This document shows positions 47,241 through 59,035 of a DNA stretch of 64,000 nt, piece by piece (within the stretch, counting starts at the first letter, position 1; every line of letters starts with the position of its first letter). The stretch is from NCBI GenBank assembly GCA_018398765.1, contig JAHBMJ010000443.1, positions 160,273-224,272 on the forward strand, written 5' to 3'. Origin of the DNA: Chromera velia. Lineage: Eukaryota; Sar; Chromeraceae. The notes beneath the pieces were generated by a model that had not been told where the DNA came from, did not search any database, and saw nothing but the letters and a program-made list of their open reading frames with translations. The position numbers were made by a program, and so were the translations under genes.

Positions 47241-48208
47241 TTAATAGAAGCCGTTAACTTTGGGCATATGGGTGAGTGATCGAAGAGAAACAGGGAAAAT
47301 GAGGGAGTAAATGAGTGAGCAAGTGAAACAGTGAGTGAGTGAATTAGTGAGGAAAACAAGAATGACTCAGTGAGTCAGTGACTAAGTATGTTGGTGAGTG
47401 AGTAAGTGAGCACAATCAACTACAGCAACTAATACAGCCAGCATAGCAAGCGTATAGTTTAAGTCCCTATGCTTAAGAATGGACCTCTATGCTGAAGTCT
47501 GACCTTTATATTGATAGTATTATTCTACGTTTTCTTGATATAAAATATAAGTTGATTAGATTATTTTTTTTTAGTTTATCAATGATAAATAAGCTGATAA
47601 CAAATGTTTATAAATTTAGATTTAAGTTTTTAAAAGTAATTCTAGTGCTAGCTAGTTAAAGGTGATTGATCAACAGTGACTACCAGCTGCTGCACGTGAA
47701 TGTTTTTCAAATCTAAATCTGTTTAATAATACTGTTAGCTAAAAAACTTTTGAAATTTGACTATTATTTGATTAAGTATGTGTATGTGCATGAATGCGCG
47801 GCAAAAAGTTAAAAAAAAAACTATAATCTATCTAGATAATCTATATATTTTAAAGTTTTCACTACAAATATCAGACTAGAATAAAATTAATTCTCTGGAA
47901 AATTCTTTTAAAAATAGTTCACTGAGAATTAGTTTTAAATTTTAATACTATCAAAACAATGATCGAAAACTAAAATTTAATATTTTTTAAATATTATTTT
48001 TAATTATTTTAAGAGAGAACCTTGAAAAGGCTAATGTTTAAGCCGTTTTGTTTCATTTGTTATTCAGATCGATTCTGATTAAAGAGTCGTTTCTGTACTT
48101 CTTCTACCATTGCCCAAAGAATGACATTCTGAGGCATCAACTTCTTGTAGGACAAATCATGGAAACTCAGAGTGCCTCTGCCTTAAACGTATAAATGACA
48201 TCTATTGG
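47241..48208. other. Intergenic, AT-rich
   Basis: GTGAGTGA-type simple repeat at about 47270-47410, then about 650 bases of AT-rich DNA without coding or RNA signal. Confidence 0.6.
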
Positions 48209-48957
48209 GTGAGGGAAGAAAACAAAACAAGTAAGCAAAACAGGAAGGCAATGGAAACGGAGGAAGGAAGAAGGCAAATAAGCAAGAAAAAGAAAAAAGA
48301 AGGAAGAAAAGAAGTAAGGAAGGAAGGAAAGAAAGTAAGAAGTCTTAGACGAAGAAAGAAGGAAGGCCAATTAATAAATATGGAAGGCAGGATGGAAGGA
48401 AGGAAGGAAGAAAGGAATTACAAAAACAAGAAAAAAGAAGGAAGAAAGAGAGGAAGGAAGGAAGGAAGGAAGGAAGGAAAAAAGGAAGGAAGGAAGGAAG
48501 AACGACAGGCAGGGATAAAGAACAGAAGAAAATGAAAAAAGAAGGAACTTCAAGGAAAGAAGAAAGCAGCAGGGGAAGGAAGAAAGAAGCAAAAGGAGAG
48601 ACAGGGTAACGAAGGAAGGAAGAAGGAAAGAAGGAAGGAAAGAAAGAAGAAAGGAAGGAAGGAAGGAAGGAAGGAAGGAAAAAAGGAAAGAAAGAAAGAA
48701 ACGAATGGAAGAAGGACGGGAGAAATAACGGAAGAAAAGAAGGATGGAAGACAGGAAGGAAACAGACATAGAAAGCTTAAAAATTTTTGAACGAAAGAAA
48801 GAATGAAAGTAGGAGGGGGAACGATGCAATGAAGGGAGAAAGGAAAGACGAAAAGAAAGGACTCTAACAAGGAAAGAAAGGAAGAAGAGATCGAAGAAAG
48901 AAGGAAGAAAGAAAGTCATAAAGAGAGAAAGAGAGAGAGAGGGAAAGAGAAAGAGAG

Positions 48958-49000
<43 letters not shown>

Positions 49001-49020
49001 GAAAGAAAGGAAGGAGGGAA
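48209..49020. repeat. About 800-bp polypurine tract (GGAA/GAAA/GA)
   Basis: The plus strand is almost entirely A and G, in GGAA, GAAAG and GA units, with few interrupting pyrimidines. Long minus-strand frames rich in Phe/Leu/Ser/Pro are the translation of this tract, not genes. Confidence 0.93.
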
Positions 49021-49400
49021 GAAAAGGAGGAAGGCACGAAAACAATAATTAAGAAAAGAAGGGGAAAAAAATAATAAAGATGGAAGGGAAAGGGAAAGAA
49101 AAGAAGCTGTGTGCTTCAACTGGAAAATATGGAGAAAAGCAGAAGGGCATGAGGGAATTAACTTGTGTAAATAGAGCCGGAACGGCAAGACTCACTAATC
49201 ACATGCTCACCTATAGTGACCGCACAGAGGTGGCATCTCAGGAAACCTTTGTACGCTTCTGAATCTTGTGTCCTGCACAGACAACAGTTCAGAAAAGACA
49301 GAAAACTGAAACGTACAATCAGATTACTGCGTGCATATATAATACATGCATTCTGCTTCTGTGATATCAAGAATTTGAGTGAAGATATTGTTGGAGACCC

Positions 49401-49620
49401 TGCGGCGCCGACAGTTCCCCAACAATACCAAACCGGCCGGTTTGATATTGTTGGAGGGGGGTCAAAAAATCAAAATTTGCAAAAGTCCAAATATAAAACA
49501 TCGCTTTCAATAACAAAACCGAACGATCCCCCACCTCAACAAAAAAAATGAAATTTTGACCCCTCCCCAGCAATATGGAACCGGCCGGTTTAATATTGTT
49601 GGAGAGCTGTCGGCACCGCT
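49401..49620. mobile_element. Short inverted-repeat element (MITE-like)
   Basis: The left arm (about 49401-49460) and right arm (about 49560-49620) are inverted copies of each other; outer ends read GCGGCGCCGACAG and, on the other strand, GCGGTGCCGACAG. Each arm itself contains a 36-bp near-palindrome (49419-49454 and 49567-49602) centred on CCGGCCGG. The middle is about 100 bases of A-rich sequence without an ORF. I found no convincing target-site duplication. Confidence 0.7.
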
Positions 49621-49782
49621 AATTGTGACAACAATAAGCGATACAAGTGTTGTTCAAAAAGAAAAAATGAAAAGCAAGGTGAAACCACCCATCCGTAACA
49701 CATTCCGAAGCCATCGCGCACCTCCTGAGAAAAACTTTTTTTTGAACCCCCCCCCCCCTTTTAGTGCCTGACTCCCCCTGGC

Positions 49783-50060
49783 ACGTACCCACCGTCTCCG
49801 CCGTCTCCACCGTCTCCACAGTCTCCGCCGTCTCCGCCGTCTCCACCGTCTCCACAGTTTCCACCGTCTCTGCCGGCTCCACTGCCTCTAAAGTCTCCTC
49901 CCCCCTTGCCTCCCCCCCAATTGACCTCCCCTAACTGCGCCCTGGCCTACTGTTTCAGCCGTCTCCACCGTCTTCACCGTCTCCACCGTCTCCGCTGTCT
50001 CTGCCGTCTCCATCGTCTCCACCCTCCCTGCCATCTGTACCATCTCCACTGTCTCATCTA
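49783..50060. repeat. CCGTCTCCA-type 9-bp repeat
   Basis: Degenerate tandem CCGTCTCC(A/G) units, with a break near 49880-49950 where similar units resume. A C run of about 20 bases follows at about 50145-50165. Confidence 0.88.
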
Positions 50061-50159
50061 GTCTTCTTTCTCTCTTCCAGTATCTTCATGCTCGCCTCTG
50101 TCTCTCCCCCTCTTTGACCCCTGGACCCGCCTCACCCCTCCCTCCCCCCCCCCCCCCCC

Positions 50160-50830
50160 CCCCCTCGCCGCCGCTCACCACCGCTCCCCCTTCCTCTTGA
50201 GCTCACACCCTGTCTACCCCTCTTCTTTCTGGATGCCCTCTCTTTCGCAGCTCCCTATGTATCCCGCTCTTTCAAGTTGACATTCTTGTTCACCGCCAAC
50301 CCCCAACCCGGTCTTGCCCCTCCGCATACAAACCTTGATACACTATATGTATTACCACAAGGAGCAGCAGTGCCATACATCAAACAGTGTCACACAGACA
50401 TTCACATAGAGAGCCTGCCTGGCAGAAGAACAAAGACAAGCGCCAGCAACAGAGCCAGCACCCGCTTCAACGACAGAAAGGATCCGAAACTGCAAGAAAA
50501 CCAAGAGGCACACAAATCAGCCACAAAAAGACGTCCGGGCCAAATTTGAATCCTTCTTTGAGAAACCTGGGTCGTTTACTGATGTGGACAGAAAATACAA
50601 AGGAGACGGGAGGGAGGAAATCAAGATAAGCCCCCTAGTATAATAGAGTGAGAGCAAAATCTGCTGGCGAGCAAGCAAGAGAAAACTTTAAGGCGTTCCA
50701 TAAAGAGGGAAAGATATATTTCTACTGCATAGTTGCCTGACAGGTCTGGGGCATTGCTTTCAACCCTTTTCCCAAACAATACCCAGAACCCATCAGAGAA
50801 GATTCCACAAGGACTCAATCCACCTCTCCG
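50160..50830. other. Intergenic, no supported gene
   Basis: Two overlapping short frames exist at 50277-50629, but neither resembles a known family nor has convincing exon context, so I do not call a gene. Confidence 0.5.
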
Positions 50831-51345
50831 ATAAAATACAACTGGAGTCCCAAATCCTGCATACATATATATGAGAAGGAGGGGAGAAAGTCCATGAGCA
50901 TTCACCAAGGCACATCCTTTCCTGACGCCCAGCCTGACGCCGCATGACGCACTGCAACAACTTCACACAATCAGATTCTGCAGATGGGCAGAGACAGGAC
51001 TGTATACTCAACGGAAGAGCTTAGAGACATAGGCAGCTCCACTTGCCCAACAAAGCACAAGAGGAGTTCCAAATCCTACGTATACACACGCCAGAAGTAG
51101 AGGACAAAGCGCATCAACATTCAGCAAGTGGCATCCTTTTTTGACATAATGTAACAACTTCACACAATTTGCATATCTGCAGATCGAGACGACCGGACTT
51201 ACCGGAAGAGGGAGTTACCAAGGTAGTTCCCGCTCCCCGACAAAGCACAAAAGAAGTTTCAACACACACGATCGAAGTAAGTACGAATAAGGGGATAAAG
51301 CGCATAAGCATTGAGCAAGGCGGATCTGATGCAATGACGACTTAC
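50800..51345. repeat. Three diverged tandem units of about 170-190 bp
   Basis: Shared words recur in order: TCCAAATCCTRCATACA, ATTCASCAAGG, then CAACTTCACACAATYWG and CTGCAGAT. Copies start near 50830, 51040 and 51220 and differ substantially. Confidence 0.7.
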
Positions 51346-52934
51346 ACACATAGCCAATTAATGAAAAAAGCATGCAGGGCCCCCGGCATGAAAAGCCGGA
51401 TAATCGGTTCTGATGCGAGCAGCCATAATTAAGCGCACCACGCCGCGGCCGGCACGTGGCATGTACGCGGATCCTGCGCCGCGCGCACCATGCAGGCACA
51501 TGAAATACAAAGGTCAGACTTCAGCATAAAGGTCGGTTTTCGAGCATAGGGACTTGTTTAGGACTTATATAACGTTGTGTTCAAACATTTTATAGACTAG
51601 CTCACAGTCTCAGTCACAGTCAGATGATTTAAAAGAGCAAGTTGATAATAGAAGGCAGATATAATGTTTAGCTACTACATATGCTACTATGCTACTACTA
51701 GAATGGCCAAAATATAAATGAAAGTAAATGAAAGAAACATTACAGCATGTGTGTCTGTATGCAAAAGACTTATATATTGACTCCGTAAATAAAAAATAAA
51801 AATGTAAGTAGATTTAAGCGGGAAGTACTGTGATTTTTTTTTTAATAAGCAAAAATCAGTTGTTAAAGATTTATCAGTAATGTATTGCTACGGTTACAAT
51901 TTCATTTTCTTTTTCACGTTTATTCATATTAACACCATGTGTTAGCGAAGTCCTTGTACATCATTAATTTTCTTATTAGCAAACATATCTAATAGCAGAG
52001 CTCTTCGATCTTATTTCTTCTTCTCAACCGTCTTGAAGCCTGTCTAGCCGTCTCCGGCCCTCTACGGCATTTACAGATACCGCGGCTACGCCTTTGCGTA
52101 GCCAACAACCGTGATTGAGGGTTTTGTCATGCACCATATATTAATATATGGAAAGGGGAACCTGTTGCATGCGTGTACCATGATCATGGACGCACCTCTC
52201 AGTGCTCTCACCCTATCTCACCCCTGGGGGCCACGGCATGTCCCGTAGGGACATTACAATTGAGTATATAGTATACCCAGACTGTGACGCTGAACCCAGC
52301 CCCCTATCCAGCTTGAGCTGATCAAATCTTCTCTGTCATCGTCTGGCCACACGTCTTCTGAGCTGAGTTTTCGCTCCCTGTTTTTCGGACATCACAGTCT
52401 TTAGTGAAAAGCACCTTGTGAGGCTCTACGTGAGAGCAGTGAGAGGCGCACAGTTGTGCTTGTCATATTTTCTTTTCTCTCTTACACGTGTCATCACTGG
52501 AAGAATGCCACAAATGGACACCTCCTCAGAGACACGCCTTACAGGTCCGCCATCCTTGTATGCTCCTCCTCCTGAGCATGAAGTACGCAATGGGCTGTCA
52601 CCTGTCTCCTCTCACGAGGGTCTGCCGTCTCCAACTGATGCTCTCCTTGTTTGCAGCAGAAGAGCGGTCCCGAGGCCGGCCTGCCGAGAGAAAGGATGGA
52701 GAGCTCTGTGTGCTCTTTGAGCACGCTTGCCCGACTGCACAGGTGCGCGTGTGTATGCGTGAATAGGACATGGGAAGGGATGTGCGGGGTTTCGTGTCCA
52801 AATTCAATCTTCTATGAAAGTCCCTCTGCCCGGCCTGCTTTCTTTAAGAGTGATCGAGTGACGGTTCTTCCTGGCTGTCCACTTTGACTTCTCTGATTTC
52901 CTGAAAGTGTTTTTGTGGCTGCCCTCTACTGCAG
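51346..52934. other. Intergenic / possible 5' part of the LRR gene
   Basis: A CG-rich island (about 51430-51500) is followed by AT-rich DNA (51540-51960). A perfect 8-bp hairpin (52084-52103, GGCTACGC loop GCGTAGCC) stands out. From about 52500 the composition becomes exon-like, and a 52657-52742 exon candidate exists between a TTGCAG acceptor and a GTGCGC donor, but its frame does not join cleanly to the next LRR exon. Confidence 0.45.
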
Positions 52935-54069
52935 GAAATTTCAGAATTCGGTTTAGACAGGAATGGCTTCGGAGTCTCGTAGGTTCTCCTGCAATTCATC
53001 AAAAAGGTGAGCCGTTCTGCTCTCTGTTCTCCCTGGGGAGCATCTTTTCTCTTCGTAAAAGGAGGGAAAAAGCTGATGGCAAGGCTGACAGATTTTATGT
53101 GGGACGTCATTCATTCTTGTTGCATTCTTCAATGGTGGATGTATGCAGGGACGGTGCAACTTCCCCTTGGAAAGTTTTGACCTGTTAGGTGAGTGGAGTG
53201 CAACCTGACAGTACCATCTCTCTATCACTTCCCCTTTCTCTGGTTGCGCTCCCATTTCTCAGTCATTGGCAGGTCGATGGAGTGCGAGACCATTTTGGGG
53301 AATTGCGCATGGCTTTTTTTCTTTCTTAATCCTGTTGTTGCGACTGTTCGTATCTATGCATCCTCTCTGCTTCTCTCCTGTTCTGCTTTATGGGGGGCAG
53401 TCGAGCGGAAGCACTTTTTTTGGTCACCGTTTTTCATCTTGTTGCTCTCTTCGTTCAGAAGATGTCGATGTGGGAGACCATTAGGAGGCGACAGCCTTCG
53501 TCTCTAAGGGTATTTTTTGGCTTCCGTGCTGATTTGCGTAGAAGCTCAAGCCAAGCTTTCCTGGAGTCTGTCCGTTTAACCTGGGACGCGTCTTCGTTTC
53601 TTTATTTTTTCTTTCTGTCCGTGTCCCTCACCATGTCTCTGCTTCTCTCTCTCGCCTCCAGCAAGAAGTATGCTCCCGTTTTGTCCTTTCCTTTATTGTC
53701 ATGAGTGTGTGACCGTGCCTCCTGTCCCTTCCCACTCGTGACCCAACAAGTGCGTCCATCTCTGCAGGCTTCTCTCTCAGTGCCCGCCATCTGAACCTCC
53801 TCCTGTCGTCCCTCCCTGCGGGTCCTGGTGTTGTGGAGACGCTCAGATGCGGTCAGTCGATCCAGGATTGCGTTTTCTGTCTGTCGACCGAACAAACCAG
53901 GACAGAGAACGGCTGTCCAAAAACAAAGTGGACGTATGAAAAGGACAAGGAATGAGACTCAGCAAACACACACACACACACACACACATACACACACACA
54001 CACACGCGCGCGCGCACACACACACACGCACACACACACAGACACTTTACACACATACACACATAAACG

Positions 54070-54116
<47 letters not shown>

Positions 54117-57100
54117 GCTCCCTTCGCCTGCAAGAAGTGTAAAATCAAAAGTGGATGTGCGATTCCGCTCTTATATGCACTGTTGATGTGTCCCTCCTTG
54201 CGGCTCTTCCTCCCTCCTTGCAGGGCCCCATGTCTGCAAAGAAGGCCATCTGTCGGTCCTCCTTTCATTCCTACGCCTCAAGCATGGGGGGGAGGGGCGC
54301 ATGCCCTTCACATCTTTGAAAACTCTCTGCCTCGCAAGTCAGTTATCTCTCCATTTCATTTGGCTTTTGCGGCGTGTGGATGAGCGTGCCGTATGTGCAG
54401 GTGCCGTACCGAAATAGAAGGCCGAGCATCTTGATTGTGTCTTGCCACCCTGCAATTCTATGTGACAGACAGAACGCCTGCTGAATCAAGATGTGAAAGT
54501 CGTGTGAAGTTAATTGCCGCCTTTCCTTTGTTGCTTACAGGGGTACCAGCTTCTGATCTCTTCGAAGCAACCTACTGGCTGTGCTCTTTCCGGGCTTCTC
54601 TAGGTTTCTACCGTCAAAACAACTAGAGACAAGTCATGTAGGAGTTCTCTCTCGAGGAGTGTTAGCTCACGCGAGTATTTGCTTACTCGGGCCTATCGTG
54701 GAATCCATCTGCATGATTCTCCCACCTCTGCCTCCCTCCTTGCAGATTGCGATCTCAGTGAGGAAGCTGTCGCTATCTTTCACCAACTGCCTGCCTCTCT
54801 TGAGCATCTGAACCTCAGCGGTAAGTTTTGGTTCCATCTTCAGAGCCGCCATCAGCAGGGAGTCTGCATGTGAGGAAAGTTCAGCCGCCTCCTTGTTGGA
54901 GTCTTTGCCACCCGTGTAGACCGACCGGGACAGAATTTTCTGCCACATCTTCTTCCTTCTTCCCCACAGACCTTCATTCATTCATTTGTTCGTCCTTTCT
55001 TCCTCTTTTTCCTTCTTTCTCTTTTCTTGAAATTGACTTCATCCCCCCGTTTTGCTCTGTCGACAGTTCACTTTGTTTGTACAGTTTGTCGTGGCAGTGC
55101 CCTCTTCTCACTGCCATTTCATCCCATGCAAGACTGGACTCCGTTCTCATATCATCACCCCTCCCCCTCTCTTTCTCCGTCTTGGATGCGGCCGGAGAAG
55201 TATCAATGACCGCTCTAACTTTCTCCGACTGCGTGCAGGCAACCGTCTCCGCAGTGCGTCGATGGAGGGCCTCTGCCTTGTGCTCTCCTTTGGCTGGCTT
55301 CCGGCCCTTCTCAGCCTGGACGTTAGTAACAATCCGCTCGGCCCCTCAGGGGTGCGGGCGCTGGCAAAGGGGCTGTCTTCGTCTCCGCAGCCACTCCCCC
55401 TGCAGTCCCTCAAACTAGCTCGAACAAAGGCCAAGGCAGAGGGGATCGAAGCGTTGTGCAACGCACTGAAAGCAAAGAAGACAACAGCTCTGCAGACCCT
55501 TTGCCCTTGCAGAGAACGAAATGATGGCAGCAGGTGTGAAACACTTGGCATCTGCACTCAATGCAGAGGCTGTGCCTGACGTGCGCGTCCTCATACTGAA
55601 GAAAAATGAAGTGACCTATGTAAGTCAGTGGTCGGAACAGAGAGACTACGTCCCCTTGTCCGCCCTCCTCTCCACAAGTGCATTGGGAGAGCTGGAGAAG
55701 TTGAATATGAGCGACAACAAATTGTTTGATGAAGAGATAGGGACCGGGGGAGCGGTTGCTCAGGTATCACTGGCAGTGTTCTTGTCCCAGGCCGCTTTCC
55801 AAAACTGCGTCGGCTTGATCTGGGGGGGTTCCTCTCACATATGTCCCCTTCGCAGTTGGCATTGTTTGCTGCTGCATTGGGGATGTCGGGGGCGCCGGCT
55901 CTTCACGAGCTCATCCTCCCAGAGGGGAAACCTGACGAGCCCCCAGAGGGCGCTGCTGCCCTTGCACGGGCATACAGCCTGGGATACCTGTCTCAGCTGA
56001 CAGCCTTTATGACAGCCCCTCAGCTCAGCATAACATCTGAGACTTTCAGAATGCTAGGCCATAGCATGGCAGCAGGCAGGTCACCCCAACTGCAGAGTTT
56101 GGTTCTTGTAATGTATGATGAGAATCCAGAAGAGGGGGTTGGGGCCCTTGCAGACGCCATTTGCGGCGGGATGCTCTCGTTGCTTCAGAGCTTTCAGCTC
56201 GTTTTGTTCCGTACTAGAGGAGATGCGATTTCGACGCTAGGAGTTGCGTTGGGCGGCGGGGTATGTCCGGCCCTCGAGAAGCTTGATCTCGCATGGCTTG
56301 AGGAAGGGGATGAGGGGGCCGCCGGATTGGCGGAAGGTCTAGGTAGGGGCGGTTTGAGGTCCCTTCGAGATTTGAATCTCGGTGTGAAGTGTGTGGGGGG
56401 AGGGGAGGGGCGGGGATACACAGCCCTTGGGGAGGCTCTGAGCACAGGTAAGGTGCATTCCCTTCGCAACTTGACGTTGTTTCTCTACTTGGATCCGGGC
56501 CTTGCCCCTCTTTGCGAGGGCTTGTCTCGAGGAAGGGTGGCTCCTCCAGTGCGCCTGCACCTTCATTTGTCCGGGAATAATAGGAACGGAGAGATTGGGG
56601 TGAGAAGACTTGCCGAAATCACTCGAGGGGGCAAATTGTCGGGGTTGCATAAACTAGTCTTCGGTTGCAGTGGGGGAGCGATCAGTAGGGAGGCATGGAG
56701 GGAGTTTGGGGAAGCCCTCACACACGCAGAGGCATCTCTGAACTCTCTTGAGAGGCTGCGAGTCATAAGAAGCCCCGACCTTGAATGGTTCACCCCCTTT
56801 CTTTCAGGCCTCGCAAGAGGTTCAGGAAGACTACCAGCCTTTTGCGACCTCTTTTGTGATAACAGAAGCCCGATTAGCCCACAGGCTGCTCATTCTGTCT
56901 CCGCCCTTGTGAGTCGGGGGAGCGTTCCTTTCCTCAGAGACCTGGAAGTGAACGTGTCAAATATTGGGCAGGAGGGAATGCAAGCCTTTGCATCTGCCCT
57001 CGGCTCTCCCCATGTCTCCGCACTGCGACGGCTTGACATAGCGATCGGTGGCAGCGTCCACGCAAATTCAGCTGTGCACGTGCAGATGTTCTCAAATGCC

Positions 57101-57586
57101 CTCAGCTCTAGGCATCTTCGCAGACTGGAGACACTTTGCGTGCGGGGTGTTGGCTTTGTCCAAGAGATCCGTACGTTATGTGTGGGCCTGGGCAGCGGTC
57201 AGTTGGCTGCTCTTCGCGAGCTTCGAATTTGTGACAGCCATTTGGGGGCTGAGGGGGGCAGTGTCCTCTCAAAGGTTTTGGTTGCAGAGAAGTTGCCGTG
57301 CTCAGAGAGTTTCGAGGCACACGAAGCAGAGCTCACAGATGGGGGGGTGAGCGCCCTCACAGAGACGTGGATGAGCCACCCCCCCCCTCCCATCCGCCAT
57401 CTGAACCTGTGGGGTAACGAGCTGACGGCAGCCGCAGCAGAGGCTTTATTGGGGCTTCTGGGATTAAAGCGCTTGTCTTTGTTGGAATCTATGATTCTTC
57501 GTAGTCAGTTCGATTTTGATGAGAGGTCAAGACGGTTGCTCTCTGGATTGTTCCCGGAAATTGTAGAATTTCGTGAACACTACTAG
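52935..57586 (+). CDS. RNI-type leucine-rich-repeat protein, with two frameshifts in the current sequence
   Basis: Exons 52935-52978, 53149-53188, 53768-53851, 54746-54820 and 55239-57586 join with consistent phases; the true start lies further left and is not found. Repeats are of ribonuclease-inhibitor type, about 25-29 residues, with Lxx-L-x-L-xx-N cores ([36 protein letters not shown]) and small helices rich in Ala/Gly/Leu; about 18-20 repeats are visible up to the TAG at 57586. Such solenoids bind proteins; no kinase, NACHT or F-box was seen. Two exons each encode almost exactly one repeat. The reading frame needs +1 at about 55505 and -1 at about 55796, so the open frames are 55239-55505, 55506-55796 and 55797-57586. 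This is a sequence error or a decayed gene. The function is unknown. Confidence 0.75.
53967..54118. repeat. (CA)n/(CG)n alternating purine-pyrimidine tract
   Basis: About 150 bases of ACACAC with interspersed CGCGCG blocks inside an LRR-gene intron. The alternation is of the kind that favours Z-DNA. Confidence 0.92.
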
Positions 57587-58299
57587 CTTCTTTAAGCCTC
57601 AGGCATAGATATTTGCAACGTATTGTTTCAGACAGTTTGACAACGATCGACGAACACAAAATAACACAAAGAATCAAAAATAATTTCTGATTTAAATGTT
57701 TTCTTTTATCCCATTTTTTTGAGTTAAATTTTATTTTTCAATTTCCGAACTAGTCTCCGAAGCGCTTCAAATTATAATATACTTCAATGACAATCGCGAA
57801 TCAATTTACCATATATTTTTTGTTTACAATTAAACCTCTGATTATATATATCCTATATGTATGCTTTTAGATTTTTTTTACTCAGCAGGCCGGAAACTTT
57901 GAGTCTTTGAAGTCTATAGTCTGAAATGAATGTAGGCTCCCTATACGAAAAAAATAAATAAATAAATTTAAGCTAAAACGTGAATTATTTTTTTATTTTT
58001 GTGCGTCAGCTGGGGTTTGAGCTTCAAACCCAGCTTCAAACTTGAAGTGTCTGTTTCAAAAAAAAAAAAAAGTAATTTTGGGCAATTAACTTTTTTATTT
58101 CTTTTACACTGAAACTATAGTGTGACACAATTCAAATTGTGACACAATACCTTATATACACTAGTACCAGTGATACGTACATATAATTGTGTCATAATAG
58201 GTATGATGAAATAGTTAGAGTAGCTTAGCTGTAATAAAGTTGTCAAAAAAAAATTGAAGTGATCCTAGACTTTCAAAGTGACTTGTAGTCTTCAGAGTC
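57587..58299. other. Intergenic, AT-rich
   Basis: AT-rich downstream sequence of the LRR gene, with AATAAATAAATAAA at about 57952 and A and T runs. No gene or RNA was recognised. Confidence 0.6.
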
Positions 58300-59035
58300 G
58301 TCACTCACTCACCTCACTCACTCACTCACTCAATCATCTATCTCACTTACCCACTCACGGTATGATTCACCCTACTCAGAGCCTCACCTCACTCACTCAT
58401 TCACTCACTCTCTCACTCATTCACTAACTTGGTCATTCATTCATTCTAGTCATTCATTCATTCATTCATTCATTCATTCATTCATTTATTCATTCATCGT
58501 ATGCCGGGGGCGAGTGGGATGCTTTTTGCCCCCCCCTCTGCATAGGAGACCGGCGCTCTTCCGCAAAAAACTCGTTCTCATAATTGGTAAGCAGTTAGAA
58601 GCTGAAACTTTATATATGGAAGAAGATGTTGTAATGATAGAAAAAGAACTATGGAACACATTTTTTATATGATTTCTAGAAACATAGGCTGCCATATAAA
58701 TTTTATGAGTTTTATATACTGTTTTTCTTACTATTGAAAACCGTCACAAATTTGTATGGCAGCCTATGTTTCTAGAAATGATATAAAAAATCTGTTCTAT
58801 AGTTCTTTTACTCTCGTTACAACGTCTTTTTACACAAAGTTTCAGCTTCTAACTCTTTACCAATTATGAAAACGAGTTTTTTGCGGAAATGCGCCGCTTT
58901 GGGGGGGCAAAAAGCACCCTACTCGCCCCCGGCATGCGATTCATTCATTCATTAAAAAATTTCATTCATTCATTTATTCATTCATTCATTCATTCATTCA
59001 ATTAATCAATCAATCAATCAATGAATCAATCAGAA
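58300..59035. repeat. (ATTC)n/(CACT)n microsatellite interrupted by a foldback element
   Basis: CTCACTCA and ATTC tetranucleotides at about 58300-58495 resume as ATTC units at 58940-59030. The interruption is the inverted-repeat element at 58496-58940. Confidence 0.9.
58496..58940. mobile_element. Foldback (long terminal inverted repeat) element
   Basis: About 190-bp arms are inverted copies: the left begins ATCGTATGCCGGGGGCGAGT and the right arm's reverse complement begins ATCGCATGCCGGGGGCGAGT. Arms share GCTTTTTGCCCC, AAAAAACTCGTT, AATTGGTAA and TAGAAGCTGAAACTTT words. Only about 50 bases lie between them, and there is no ORF. It is inserted in an ATTC microsatellite, so a target duplication cannot be told from the repeat. 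Confidence 0.85.

Noticed and set aside
45791-47359. Minus-strand frames encoding repeated His/Ser/Pro-rich peptides
   Set aside because: Periodicity follows the minisatellite; there is no conserved frame across units and no start or splice context.
48371-49188. Phe/Leu/Ser-rich minus-strand frame that looks like a membrane protein
   Set aside because: It is the complement of the polypurine tract.
50277-50629. Two overlapping ORFs of 80-90 codons
   Set aside because: No family similarity, no splice or promoter context, overlapping frames of equal quality.
55768-55795. A 27-nt intron (GTATCA...CCCAG) in the LRR gene
   Set aside because: It is a multiple of three, so cannot repair the frame, and it is far shorter than all other introns here.
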